A stretch of 64,000 bases of DNA from Macropodus opercularis (lineage: Eukaryota; Chordata; Actinopteri; Anabantiformes; Osphronemidae): assembly GCA_030770545.1 (NCBI GenBank), contig CM061096.1:15977501-16041500 (forward strand), written 5' to 3'. Made by a program: the position numbers and the translations under genes. Positions 1 through 13,100 of the stretch are shown piece by piece (the first letter of the stretch is position 1; each line of letters opens with the position of its first letter). The notes beneath the pieces are model-generated. The model had not been told where the DNA came from, searched no databases, and saw nothing but the letters and a program-made list of their open reading frames with translations.

Positions 1-1031
1 GTGCTCTGGGTTTTAAAGTGTCACTCGCTAAGCCAATAAACCCTGGAAGCTACAGAGGCAACAGAACCCTCTAGCCGCTTTGCTCTCGCATTTTCTTGTC
101 TCCATACTCTGTGGAGAGGAAAACCTCTCCTTCATACCGAAAGTCATGCTAAACCATTTATCACAATCCCTACTGCTTAGCTGCTGCATCCCCTCCCCCT
201 CGCCTGTTCACCTTCACACACAGCCAAGTAGAAAACTGCGTGTGCACGTTTGTTCATTTGAATGCATATCTTACGCACTGAGTTACTGAGGTATCAGTGT
301 GTGGTTATCGTCTTAGAAGGCAAAGAATCGTTTGCCTTCTATGCTCACCAAGGTTTCCCTGACCTTCCTAGATGCAGTTTCACTCGCAGGTACACTCCCT
401 TTATACCCCAGCTCCTTCCTTTAAACCTTTGCCATGTACACATTTCAACTGATGACAAACTGCCTTCACTGCACATCTGCTGACAACAATCAAATTCTGC
501 CTTTGCATGAGTGATTTTCAAGGATAAAGGGCCCAGCACACAAACAACGCTGATCCCAGGCAAAACAGAACTACACGCATACAGACAGCAGAGCCCCCTT
601 CTCTGCATTTGTGGCAAGTAGGGCAGAGCAGATTGCAGAGCAAAGTGCTGAGCTTTCCACAGCCATCGTTCCCTGCAGGACTTGGCTCCTTTTTCACATC
701 ATGACAGTGCAGTGCAAAATGAAGCTATGCTAGAGCCGGGTCCATTAGACAACAAGGGGAAAAAAGCTCTCTCATCTTACCATTCAATGAAAAATAATAA
801 CGACTGGCAATGTCTCACCCCCACCCAACACAGAGAGCAATAGGACAACAGGCAGGGGTGGGGTTGGAGGTTATGAAGGTTCCTTGAAATAATCATTGGT
901 CGTGGTACTTTAAATATTTGTAGTAAAACTAATTCTTAACTTGTATTAGTATTGGAACAAACAACTGAAAACATGTGGTGCATCAATGCCCACACCCAAC
1001 TCCTACAACAGCCCTCATCTCAAATGAAGGC
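1..1031 (-). other. probable tob2 3' UTR and flank
   Basis: No protein gene is visible here. The stretch lies directly downstream of the tob2 stop codon. Tob genes usually have long 3' UTRs, so much or all of it is probably 3' UTR. I see no clear AATAAA on the minus strand, so the transcript may end outside the window. The short open frames look like chance. Confidence 0.45.
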
Positions 1032-2240
1032 TTAGTTGGCCAGCACGACAGGCTGGAAGGACTGGCTCGGATACTGTAGGTTGTAGCTTCCCAAATCCTC
1101 AACATATGGTGGTTTCTCCATATAAGAGATTCCGCCGTTGCTGCCAATGATGCCCACACTCTGGGCAGGAGGTGGGCTGGAGAAGGGGTCAAAGGACGGA
1201 TGGGTGCCCACAGCGTGGGGAGGCTGGAACGGGCTGGCGTGAGGCTGCATGGGCTGGGGGTCGGCATCAAAGTAAAGGGGGCCTGGGGATCCTGGATAAA
1301 CAAACTCTTTGGCATTGGGAGAGAGCTGGCTCGGTATGGGACCTCCGAGGGAGTGCAAGGAGAGAGACAGGGCCTTGTGCTTGAGAAGCTCCGGTGCAGA
1401 GATGGTGGTGGGAGAGCGGGAGAGCATCCTCTGGGCGGATGGGACAACAACTCCAGAGCTGGCTGCCGATCCTGCCCCGCTGCACTTCTTCATCTTAGTG
1501 GAGCCAAATTTAGTGGCAGCAAAGCTGGCGGTGGTGAAGGTGATGGGCTGAGGACGGGCACTGGGTAGAGCAGGAGGCTGCTGTGCAGGGAGGTAGGGCA
1601 GCCCACTGCTGGGAGGGGAAGGGGTAGAGGTGTTGGAGGAGTGGGCAGCAGGGTCGGTGGGTGTAGTAGAGCTGGGGTAGCTGAAGAGCCCAGGGCAGGA
1701 CTGGGCAGCCAGAGGAGTGGGAGAGCTAGAGAGCGAGGGCATGAGAGCAGGGGATGCCTGGCTTCCAATTGGGACAAACACCTGAGCGTCTGGGTTAAAG
1801 CCCAGATTCTTTGTCTCCTCCACTTCAGCTTCTACTTTCACCTCTCGGATCACACCATCAGCCCTCTCGCTGTCACAGCCCAGGCCTGGAGGGTCCTCCA
1901 GGTAGAGCACCTTCACTGCTCCCTTCTCTCCAATCTGGTAGGACACCTCATAAGGGTCGATCCAGACACTAAGCTCAGCAGGAACGTTTGCGCGCACTTC
2001 CTCAGTGTCCAGTCCACTCCTCTTGGCAGCCAACTCCACAACTGGGTCCCTCGGTGCTCCCAGGTGTAAGCAGCGGAAGGCAGAACCTCTGAGAGGGGCT
2101 TCGGGGTACCAGTGACCCTCAAAACGAGACACCAGTATCCTCTCCAGCTCTTCGCCAAACAGGTCGGCTCGACGCCGAGGGAGCTTGTTGTACAGGTAAG
2201 ACATAATGAAATTGAGAGCAACCTTCACTTCTAGATGCAT
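1032..2240 (-). CDS. tob2: Tob2-like anti-proliferative BTG/Tob protein
   Basis: Single-exon 402-residue protein of the BTG/Tob family. Tob proteins bind the CAF1/CNOT7 deadenylase through the BTG domain and poly(A)-binding protein through PAM2 motifs, which promotes mRNA deadenylation and restrains proliferation. Residues 1-115 form the BTG domain, starting MHLEVKVALNFI, with box A near 45-61 and box B (ELSVWIDPYEVSYQIGEK) near 89-107. Two PAM2-like motifs are visible: FNPDAQVFVP (148-157) and LSPNAKEFVYPG (306-317). The C-terminus QYPSQSFQPVVLAN is typical of Tob1/2. Human TOB1 and TOB2 are about 345 residues; the extra length lies in an acidic insert (about 122-145) and a Ser/Pro-rich stretch (about 160-230). 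Tob2 rather than Tob1 rests on the neighbouring aco2. An acceptor about 70 bases upstream of the ATG (exon from about 2309) shows that the CDS follows a 5' UTR intron. Confidence 0.93.
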   Translation of the reverse strand: MHLEVKVALNFIMSYLYNKLPRRRADLFGEELERILVSRFEGHWYPEAPLRGSAFRCLHLGAPRDPVVELAAKRSGLDTEEVRANVPAELSVWIDPYEVSYQIGEKGAVKVLYLEDPPGLGCDSERADGVIREVKVEAEVEETKNLGFNPDAQVFVPIGSQASPALMPSLSSSPTPLAAQSCPGLFSYPSSTTPTDPAAHSSNTSTPSPPSSGLPYLPAQQPPALPSARPQPITFTTASFAATKFGSTKMKKCSGAGSAASSGVVVPSAQRMLSRSPTTISAPELLKHKALSLSLHSLGGPIPSQLSPNAKEFVYPGSPGPLYFDADPQPMQPHASPFQPPHAVGTHPSFDPFSSPPPAQSVGIIGSNGGISYMEKPPYVEDLGSYNLQYPSQSFQPVVLAN

Positions 2241-2309
2241 GGCTGCACAGGGTTAGTGCCGTCGTGGGAGCTTAGTGTTTAGGGTAAACGTGTTGAAGGT
2301 GAGGCAGCA

Positions 2310-4920
2310 CAACTGCAAAAGGGAGTTTTGTCCTCTGGCTTATTATAATGCGTTTGATTCTTTTAGCGTCACCATGTTAAAGGCACCTTCAGGGCAGGTT
2401 TCAGGTTCTTTATCCTTCCTCAGCAATAAGCAAGGAGGGTTTTAGGTCACAACTACGAGAGAAACAGAATCAGATAGAATCAGTCACTTTGCCTGTCAAA
2501 ACGTGCACATTTTTAAGTTACAAGAAATTTAAAATCCACAATTACTAGGCGACACTTGAGGGCCCCCGAGATCACTGGCTAGTAATTTTACAAACGTAAA
2601 ACTTGAGCGCTTAGGTTTTGCTCACCGTTCATTTTGGCTCTAGTTGTGAAATGTATATTAATAATGCTGTAGCAAACAAAAGGTTGTATTGTTTTTATAA
2701 TACTTAAAAAGGAAAATATTCAAAGGACACAAATGACTTGAAAAAAAAAAAGAAAAAAGTGTTTAAATGGCACATTTGAGCTTCCATACAGATCAAGTTA
2801 AGCAGGAAATAAACAGGAACGAGATGAACGGAAGGGTCACTGGCAAAAAAAACAAAAAAAAAAGACCATTTGAAAAACCTACAAAATATAAAGAATTACA
2901 TTAGCATTGGTTACATGTAACACCATTTTTATATTGAACAACGATTATAATGTAAAACGTTTCAGTTCATCTGCCGGATGTAATGATGGAACAGATACGG
3001 TCATGTGGGCTTCGTAAATCCTACATAATCCAAATCTGCTTAATGCTGTAACAGAGTCAAAGCTCATCATTCTGAAAAATGACAGGCAAAAAAAAATATG
3101 AAACAAGCGTAAGGAGGAAGTACAAGATGGCAGGAAAGTTAATAGACTCAACAGAACATCATGTCCCACAATGCAGTGCACGCAATCACGCCCTCCCCCC
3201 TTTCGCACACAAACAATTCACTCACATTCACTTCGGTGCCAGATGGGGATTGAGCCGCTAAGATTAGAAAGACGCCTCCCATTAAAGACGATGTCATTAC
3301 ACACGAAGCTGCACAGGCTGGATGCAGGTCTGTGGGAATGACAGCTCAGATGAGGTTCTCATTTTCCTTGTGCATGAAAAAGGTGACACTGAAGGACAAC
3401 ATGGGGGTCGAGTAAAATGGGCACGTTGTGCATCATCTGTGGGGCAAATTCCTCTCCACCACCTGAGCTGCTGATCTTGAAGAGAATTCACCAGAATCCA
3501 TTGAAAACCTTGAAATGCACAGCTAAACCACCTACTGACATTTTATTCATCACAAAAAGACAATTACAACACAAGAACCAATGTCAGAGGAATGATTCAT
3601 TTCTAAATACGTGGAGCTCTGTTGCTTTCAGAAAGCAAATGCTCCAAACAGCTGGAATTTTCCAGTAAGAGAAAAATCTTGGCTGCAACAAGCAAACAAG
3701 GAAACCTCAGCTGTGGGAGTTTTCAGCCTCAACTTAGAGCTGATCATCCACCTGCTACACTGCACCTACCCCCCACCTGGAAAAGCCCCAACTGAGACCT
3801 ACTGTAGATGCACCATGATTTATCCGACTGCCCACTATATGCCTGACGCGGTGGTCTCACCATTATCCCTTATACCTCAGAGTCCTGCCATCACTGAATA
3901 CCAGAGAGGGGTGACACTCCACGAGTCCAGTCACTACCCTTCCCATCCCTGCAGGGTGGGCGGTGGCGGCGGGATGCTGGATGCCATCCCGGACGGCTGG
4001 CTGAGCTCTGGGCAGCTCTGGACCCTCTACACCCTCCTCTTCTACCCACTGCAGGAGCTAATTCAGCCAGACACTGAATCCTACAGGCTCACTTCTGCCA
4101 AAGGCCATGAGCTGAGCTGAACTGACTCAAGGGAGGTGGACAGTGACAGAAATGGGACCATGAACTTATTGCATCATCGCAGACAACTTTTAACCACGAT
4201 TATTGTTGTATAATTTTTATCGACATCTTGACTTTTTATATATTGTCATGTTTATCTTTTTCTGGTTTCTGCGTGAGATTATTCATGTTGTTGCTGTTTT
4301 GTTGACGAACCCGTTCTTGCTCGTCTCCCCGTGTTAACTTTGAATAGTTCTGTGACCCAATAAACCAAGAGATGCTGCACATGTTACTGCCTAACGAAAA
4401 TAAGCAAGAGGACGGAAATACTGGAAAGAATTCAGTGAGGTTTGCATGTGTGATGACGAGCCCAGAAAGGAGGCAGCGGGGTCCACCTGGGGATTACTGC
4501 CATATGTCAGTCAAAAGGCAAGGCAGCAGCAAGGACGCTGGTTCGGCCGCCAGCTGAAGGAGACTCCCTCCTTGCCAGATCCTGCCAGTAAATTAATTCA
4601 TAAAGCTAATTAATTAAGTGGCGAGCAGCCTATCGACAGCAGCGGGCACTAAGGAGACAGTCCCCACAGAGCAAGCACAACAAATAGAAATAAGCATCAC
4701 GGCTGAAAATGCACCGACGGGGTCACGTCAGGTAAAAACGTCGGACTGAGGCAGAAAACAAAAGCTGGCTCTTCATTTAGGCTGAACCGACAGCAGTCAT
4801 TGCTCGTAGCCAGCGCATTTTGCCGGATAACCGCTTCTGCAAAACAGCACCAGAGCCGCACGCAGCTGTTCCTATAATGACACTAGAATAAAACGCACCA
4901 GCTAACAGCTAATTACTCAC
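2310..4920 (-). other. tob2 5' UTR intron
   Basis: A polypyrimidine tract and CAG acceptor end at 2310, and a good donor (GTGAGTAATT, read on the minus strand from 4920) lies at the other end. Together they define a 2.6 kb intron in the 5' UTR, as in mammalian TOB genes. A 169-codon plus-strand open frame at 3611-4120 and a plus-strand AATAAA at 4359 lie inside, but I recognise no protein there. Confidence 0.6.
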
Positions 4921-5090
4921 CTCCTCGCCGACGCAGTTTGTTATTGTCCCCCCCTGGTTTCTAGGCGGATGTGTCGAGTGGCCCGTTGAGATGTCGTCGG
5001 TGATAATGTTTGTTTAACAGCTACCCCAGTTCTCCGCTGGTGACGTTTTGCAGTTTGCCTTCCACTGACAGTTTGTACGGAGGATCCACA
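4921..5090 (-). other. tob2: proposed tob2 5' UTR exon 1
   Basis: This is inferred from the donor at 4920 and a minus-strand TATA box at 5118-5125, which would place transcription start near 5090. The exact start is not visible in the sequence. Confidence 0.45.
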
Positions 5091-5117
5091 GAAACTTTAC
5101 TGTTTGACAACCCGGCG

Positions 5118-5125
5118 TATTTATA
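5118..5125 (-). promoter_or_regulatory. TATA box, probable tob2 promoter
   Basis: TATAAATA reads on the minus strand about 200 bases upstream of the tob2 exon 1 donor. A TATA promoter fits the inducible, early-response behaviour of Tob genes. The link to tob2 is inferred from orientation and spacing. Confidence 0.45.
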
Positions 5126-6007
5126 CAGTGTGACTCGCCCACACCCCCGTGACGGCAGGGACTACTTTCTTCACCTTGTAACAGCCGCTGCTTTATTAAC
5201 GCATCTGCTTTAATTCTGCTTCTCCTCTGGGCTGTTAATGTTGTTCGCCTGTCAGAGAATTCTTCTTTTCTGTGGTTATTTTTAACAACTGTCTTTATGA
5301 CCGCGCAGGTTGAAAAGAATGTAAATATCACCTCGGATTATGAACACAAGTCTTAGCCTGCCTCAAACAGTAGAACAGCAACAGACGAAAACTAAGTCGT
5401 TTATTTCGCGAGTAAAACCAAATTTTACCTATTAGGGTCTACTTTATTCAGCGGACGGATATGTGTGGTCCCTTAACAATTTGCTAAAAATATAAGTGGT
5501 GATAGCAACAGAGCCTCTATTGGCTGAGATGGGGGAGGACCCACACTTTATTGGATTGTAGCGTCTATTCAGCAGCTAAAGTGAGTTGACTTTACCGGGG
5601 GCTTGTGGGAAATGGAGTTCTTGACAACGAATGCGTTTCAAAACTGAATAAAACTTCACTGCGGTTTTGTGCATTCACACAGTTAGCGTTTGCTGCAGTT
5701 GACTGTAAACATGATCACCAATATAAACGCTAAAAGTAGGATTTGTTGCATTCGCTGTTTGGTGTCTCCATAAACTGACAACTGACTAAAAGAAAGAATT
5801 AAAGCGTACATACACTTTAGCTTCAAAGGGGGTAATAGGAATAACAAAACATAAATATAGAATATATAATACATTGTAAATAATACATTATAATTAAACC
5901 TTTGCATCAGGAATGGGTTTATAATTATTAGGGAAGGGCATAATACAAATAATAACATTTATTAAATGTACTTTAATTTTCCTTTATTTATGTTTTATCT
6001 GTCTCAG
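5126..6007. other. tob2-aco2 intergenic region
   Basis: This is the divergent promoter interval between tob2 and aco2. It contains two inverted CCAAT boxes (ATTGG near 5519 and 5551) and AT-rich sequence from about 5800 to 6000. In human, PHF5A lies in this position; no part of its conserved zinc-binding protein is readable here on either strand. Confidence 0.5.
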
Positions 6008-6015
6008 TGACGTCA
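6008..6015. promoter_or_regulatory. palindromic CRE upstream of aco2
   Basis: TGACGTCA is a full cAMP-response element, the CREB/ATF consensus. It ends 35 bases before the aco2 start codon, so it lies at or just downstream of the probable transcription start. Confidence 0.5.
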
Positions 6016-6050
6016 CATCAGCGCGACACTCATCTTTGTCAGTGAACAAA

Positions 6051-7132
6051 ATGGCGTCTTACTGTTTGACTGTCACTAGGTTGCGGGTAAGAAAACCTTG
6101 TTTGGCTTTTACAGGGAAGATAACTGTCCTGTCTTTGAGTGCATTGTCGACGCGAACGTGTTCTGTCGTTTGGTTCCCCTCTGTTGCTTGAAGCTGACGA
6201 GCAGCGGGTAAATGTTGAGCAGAGTCCGCATCGAGCCGCTGCTGTCAGGTCACCGTGTTCCAGCGTGACTCCTGCTCATAGCGGTTATAATCCAAGCCCG
6301 ACCTAACAACAACAAATATCAAGTCTTGTTGTTGTTGACAACAGCGACAAGTCCGTCAGTATCACCTGAGCAGTGGCTGCAAAGTGACCTGGATGTTTTA
6401 ATGTTTGCAAGGTGATCGCAAGGTTACGGAGTTTTCTGTGGTGACAGTCGCCGCTGGTGCCCGGCGTTGGGCAGCTGGTCCGGTGTTGATTCGTGGGTCA
6501 CTTCAGGTCATGTGCAGTGGTTCACTTGGCGATTTCTTTGCTTTTTGATCGTCATGTTATTAATCTGTTATTGAGATTTTCAGAAAATTAGTTAAGAAGC
6601 GAGTTATTCTCACAGATTATATTATTATTATTATCACAAATACACCGAGCTGCTGTTAATTAGTTACTGTTGTGTTACTGCAGGCACAAAATCACAGAAA
6701 CTAATACAACTACAGGCTATGTTACACTACTGCAGGCAGCCACAACTTTAAAACCACCTGTCTAGTTTTGTTTAGGATCAGATGTTCAAACTATCAAATA
6801 GGAGATTGAACTGCAATCTGTTGGACTTCACAGCAGGAGTGTGGTTTGAAAACTGAAACGCCTCTCGGTCACCACAGCTCCAGATTGTAGCCTTGAAACG
6901 TATCGCACAGTTCCATCAACATGAAATGACACCAGTCTGTTGTTGTTGTTGTACACACACACGATGATTGGTCTGGTTTTGACAAAAATAGTGGCTACAC
7001 ACTTAAAAAACGTAGTCCGACTTTGAGAAGTGTGTGAGACAAAAGGCCACAGTCTGTCTCCTTAGCCCTTCAGGTATTAACCCATATCAATTTATAAAAA
7101 ATGAATTTGCATCTAGGGGCTGTCATCAGGTG

Positions 7133-7164
<32 letters not shown>

Positions 7165-10100
7165 AAAATTACCTTTAGTTTATGTTGACAGCATGAAAAC
7201 CATGACCAACATTCAATATGTCAACCAGCCTTCATTAGGAAATTACTGGCCCACTGTTGCTGGTGTAGTTAACAGTGCTTCTCTAGTTTACTTTGCAGTA
7301 AACATGATTAACAGTAAAGTAAACTACCTCAGAAAACAGGGTCATTAAATCTTTTCCAGAATCTTTATCTGTAGTGAAAAACTTGTTCCAGTGCTCATTT
7401 TAGAGATGCTGCGTACTATGTGTGCTCAAACATGATTAACAATGTGGGACATTGTTAAATCCACTCAGTGCATCAGCCTCTCAGTAGCAGCCAGTGGGTG
7501 AGGTAACCCTCTGCAATATGAGCCGGGTAAACTTTCAACTGGTTTCCTCTGGGTGCAAGACAAATATCAGGCTAGGAAAGAAGAAGAAGGCAACAGAAAT
7601 GTTATATGAAAGATTTCCCTTGCATTGTTTATGACAAATGGTTTTATTTACTCTGACTATATGTCACCTTTGATCTTGGCGTTGTTACAGGCTCCGTTCG
7701 TCCAGTACAAGATTATATTTTAACTGTCACCACCTTGTGTCCTGTTCCTCCATTGGACTGTCTTCTACAAAGTTATTGTTTCACACAAGCAGCCTAAACC
7801 TTCACATAAAACTTGTTTTATAGTGCAATTTCTCTAAATTGCCTTCTATCTTTCTCCTGGTCAAGCTGGCCCTTGGAACTGGAGCTAGGCGATTTCATGT
7901 CTCTGCAGTCTTCAGTGCCAAGGCCAAGGTGGCCATGAGCCGCTTTGAGCCCAGCTCCAGTGTCAACTATGAAAAGCTGCACAAAAACATCGATGTTGTA
8001 CGCAGGAGGTCAGTTGTGTTTCTTAGAAGTACACATGGACATTGTCTATTTTTATCACATGGTCTGCCTGTATCACAGTTTGACTCATGAGGAATGGCTG
8101 CTGTTTATTATAGCTGCACAGTAAACATTGTGATATTTACAGTGTTGGCTTGTCAGGGCCAGGGCTGCCCTGGAAGTTTGGATGTCCTAGTGTCCCAGTA
8201 ATTCAAGAAGAGAAAAAGCCATTGGCCTAAGGCATCAGTTTTGGTGCTTTTGTTGTTGAGTCTTTGTTCAACAGCACAAACGTGTTGAGATTTGCTTGGT
8301 TCACACTTGTTTCGAGTTAAATAGTATGTAGTATGATATTCATTAGGTCAAGTCAAGCGTGATTCTATAAATGTTGAGGTTGAGCTAATGTTTACGACAT
8401 CCTTTCACTCATCCAACCCCACTAGGCTCAACAGACCTCTCACTCTCTCAGAGAAGATCGTCTATGGCCACCTGGATGATCCAGCAGGACAGGAGATCGA
8501 CCGTGGACGCACCTATTTGCGCCTCCGTCCAGATCGTGTGGCCATGCAGGATGCCACAGCTCAGATGGCAATGCTTCAGTTCATCAGCAGCGGCCTCCCC
8601 AAAGTGGCTGTTCCATCCACCATCCACTGTGATCACCTGATCGAAGCTCAGATCGGAGGGGCTCAGGACCTGCAGAGGGCAAAGGTGGGTTTCCTTACAG
8701 AAAATAGTTTTGATCGTTTGCACATTTATTATTTTGCTACAGTCATATTTGCTAGTGCAAGTACAGGTCACTGCTTTTTTACTGTCTTCACCTAAGGACA
8801 TGTATGTTCTTGTGCCAAATCACAGTTAACAGTTAAGTTTTGGTAGCAACACAACAAAAATGGAAGTGGAAGCTAGATAATAAGAAGTGTCTGTGAAGGT
8901 TCTTGTCATATAGAATGTACTCAAGAAGTAAAATAGTACCTACTTGCAGGGAAGTCAGATTCAGCGTTTTGGATAAAATGGCTTGTGAAAGGCGTTAATT
9001 TATTATTAAGTGAAATAAACCCCTAACAAAGTGTAATTGCTCTGAACACAGGAGGTAAACCACGAAGTTTACAACTTTCTTGCAACTGCTGCAGCGAAAT
9101 ACGGAGTTGGCTTCTGGAAACCAGGCTCAGGGATCATCCATCAGGTGAAGCACACAGAGTTATAGTGATGCTATAAATGTCATTCTCTGAGTTCTACACC
9201 TCACAGCACAGAGATAATATTGTCACAAACACTTCTTGCCCTTAAGCTCAAAGCATCATACACTGCGGCAGTGAGTCAACTCGCAGTTCAATGCAGCATA
9301 TACACGTCAGAGTGGGGTCGATTCCTAGCAACGCAAAATCATGTTACTGACTGTGAACGTTCTGAACAGATCATCCTGGAGAACTATGCCTATCCTGGTG
9401 TGATGCTGATTGGTACAGACTCCCACACTCCCAACGGCGGTGGCCTGGGGGCCGTCTGTATTGGAGTGGGTGGAGCAGATGCTGTGGATGTCATGGCTGG
9501 AATCCCGTGGGAACTCAAGTGTCCTAAAGTGAGTTTTTGGAGTTTGATCTTTTTGATCAAATACGTGTGGATGCGCTTTTCTTTTTTGTTTATTCATGTT
9601 TGTTTTTTCCAGGTGATTGGGGTGAGACTGACTGGAACCCTGTCTGGCTGGACGTCTCCAAAAGATGTCATCCTGAAGGTGGCTGGCATCCTGACTGTGA
9701 AGGGTGGCACCGGAGCCATCGTGGAGTATCATGGACCTGGAGTTGATTCCATCTCATGCACTGGTAAGGACGGGATCGTCAATATTAAGTAATATTAGTG
9801 ATGTGTTATACTTTACCCTAACGTGAAAATGCTCCCTGATTTGTCAGGAATGGCCACTATCTGTAACATGGGTGCTGAGATCGGAGCCACCACATCTGTT
9901 TTCCCCTACAACCACCGCATGAGGACGTACATGGAGAAAACTGGCCGTGGAGGTCAGTCTCTCACCTTAAGGCTTGTCTGTTTTTCTCTTTATTCACGGT
10001 GCTGTACATCACACACGGTCTCGTTCATTGTTTCTCAGAGATTGCCTCTGTGGCTGATCAGTTCAAAGACGACTTGGTCCCAGATAAGGACTGTGAATAT

Positions 10101-13100
10101 GACCAGACCATTGAGATTAACCTGAGTGAGGTGAGTTTAAACACTTCCTGACCTCAGATGGGAAATGAATGTCAAACACATTATTCAAAGATGACAGAAA
10201 CACTACTATTACTACGCAATAACAATAATTAAAAAAAAAACACCAAACGTTTCATATAGTCATAAACATTTACTTGATGCTACATTTACTTACTTGTTAC
10301 TTGTGTTATTGACCAAAGTTCTTTCTGCTATTGGTTTCAAATGTTCCACATTGACCAGATTGTGACTGTTCTTCATTCTGTCCTTTGCCTCAAACAGCTG
10401 AAGCCCCACATCAATGGACCGTTCACTCCCGACCTGGCTCACCCTGTGTCTGAGATTGGAGCTGTAGCCAAGAAGAACGGTTGGCCCCTGGAGGTTAAAG
10501 TTGGTCAGTATCAGTGACACGGCTGTATAACCTTTGAATTTTTAATATCTAGAATGCTTAGTGTAGTGAAATTTGATGTTACTTCCTTTGTTCATACTTG
10601 CTGCATTATTGTCTCTATATGAACAGATGATGTTACAGCTCTGTCAGGGACTTACCAGAATGAGGACTGATTGCAGTTGAGTTCCAGTTATTGACAGATG
10701 GAGTATAATGACGATGATTGAGATGTATAATATGGGCGAGCTTGTCTTTTGTCTCTGCTTCTCTTCCGCTGTTTTCTTCCCATTTCACAAGAAAGATGTT
10801 GTATAAAAAATGAATAAGTATTTCCAGTGCCACTGTAACTGTACACTCCATTACTTGAGTTTCCTTCTTCTCCTCTTACAAACTCATCTCTTGTAGGTCT
10901 GATCGGCAGCTGCACCAACTCCAGCTACGAGGACATGGGCAGAGCCGCCTCGCTGGCCAAGCAGGCACTGGACAAAGGTTTGAAGTGCAAGGCCCAGTTC
11001 ACAGTCACCCCTGGTTCTGAGCAGATTCGTGCCACTATTCAGCGAGATGGATATGTGAGTCGTGCCAGTGTAAACATAAGACGAATGTATTTGTGATTGG
11101 ATTGTATTTACTCAAACTTGTGCTTGTCCCTCTTCTAGGCCAAGATTCTGAGTGATGTTGGTGGAGTCGTACTCGCCAACGCTTGTGGACCCTGCATTGG
11201 ACAGTGGGATAGGTATGCATGTTGGACACCGAGACGTCAGTTTATTCAGGACGAAGTTTTAATCCTCAGCATGTACAAAGAAAGATTAAATGTATTGTGA
11301 ATGTGCATGAAAGACAAACGCTACATGCAGCATTTAGTAAAATAAAAAACAAGCCTGAAAATCCTGTGGAAATTCCACTGAGTGACTGGGATCAAGTTAA
11401 AGGCCTTAATTTAATGTTCTGTGTTGTTGGTTGTTTAGGAAGGATGTGAAAAAAGGGGAGAAGAACACAATCATCACATCCTTCAACAGGAACTTCACTG
11501 CTAGGAATGATGCTAACCCAGCCACTCATGCCTTTGTCACCTCCCCTGAGGTAAGACGCATCGAATGTCAAGCAGAAAACGAGGTCACCAATTGAAACTG
11601 ACATGTACATCAGCATTCAGACTCACAGTTGCTCATATATGCAACATTGTGAATGTTGTGTAAGTGAGGACTATGCAGCATAAAAGGCCTGACATTTCAC
11701 TGTGGCCTTTGGCTAAATGGCCGTTATGTAATTTACTCTAGATTGTCACTGCTTTGGCTCTTGCTGGGACGCTCAACTTTAACCCTGAGACAGACTACCT
11801 GACTGCTCCTAACGGAGAGAAGTTCAAGCTGAAGCCTCCCACCGGTGATGAGCTTCCCTCCAGGGACTTTGATCCAGGCCAGGACACCTACCAGCACCCA
11901 CCGGCCGAGAGCAGCTCCGTTCGGGTGAGTTCCATTTAAGATCAGGGGTCTAAAAAATATAGTTTGACCTGGAAGTTATCTGTGGAACAAGCATCATGCT
12001 TCAAAGTTATTCAATTTCAGGTGGATGTGAGTCCGTCCAGCAACCGTCTACAGCTGCTGGAGCCCTTTGATAAGTGGCACGGAAACGACCTGGCAGACAT
12101 GAGGATCCTCATCAAGGTGAGCAAAGGAAAGAAGTAACATGGGTTGATGTGCAAGTGAGGAAGAGCTAGTGGAGCTAAGCATCATTAACACAATAACTAA
12201 CAATGCACTAACAGAACTAGCCTCCGGAAAATGTTGCCGTGGCCAAAATAGAGTATAATCTATTGCACTGTAGCGTTACTTGTATAGTAATTTGAGTCCT
12301 TCATCTTACCTGCCTCTGTATCTGCTGCTGCTCTGCTCCAGGTGAAGGGAAAGTGCACCACTGACCACATCAGCGCTGCTGGTCCCTGGCTGAAATTCCG
12401 TGGTCACTTAGATAACATCTCTAACAACCTGCTGATCGGTGCAGTCAACATTGAGAACGACGCAGTGAACAAAGTGAAGAACCAGCTGACGGGCGAGTAT
12501 GGAGGAGTCCCTGATGTGGCGCGCCACTACAAGGTGAGCGCTGATTTCTGGAGTGATGCTCATGTTCTTTTTCTTCCAAACAATCAGATTTCCTTACTCT
12601 TGAAAGGCTCCTTAATGAAAGTTGCCTCAGTCTTCACTTGACAGCACTTGAAACGTTTCCCCAATGTCGTTTAAATGTGTAAATCAGGCCAATGGTGAGA
12701 ACTGGGTGGTGGTTGGGGACGAGAACTATGGAGAAGGGTCCAGCAGAGAGCACGCAGCTCTGGAGCCTCGACACCTGGGAGGACGAGCCATCATCGTTAA
12801 GAGCTTTGCCAGAATCCACGGTAAGTTGCAAAAATATATTAGCACGTGCAGTTTTATTAGGCTTACACTCGACTAGGTTCCATAGTGAAGTGGTGTGTAT
12901 TTAGCCTGGCATGTTCAGCCTGAACAGACATGTCCGGCTGTCTCTGAGCCAGTTATAATTACAGTCCATTAGTGCCGCGAGTAGTTGAAAGCCTGTCTGA
13001 TCTGAGGAAGGTTCCCTTCATTTGTGTTTCCAGAAGCTCTGACTTTTAGTAAATAGTTTAAAAAGCTGTATGAAAGGCTTTCAGCATCCCCTGGTCTTAA

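Noticed and set aside
983..1777. Several 60-155 codon open frames overlapping tob2
   Set aside because: They are other-frame shadows of the GC-rich, Ser/Pro-rich tob2 coding exon.
3611..4120. 169-codon plus-strand open frame with Gly and Pro-rich parts
   Set aside because: It lies inside the proposed tob2 5' UTR intron, has no recognisable domain, and its composition does not look coding. A downstream AATAAA alone is not enough to call a gene.
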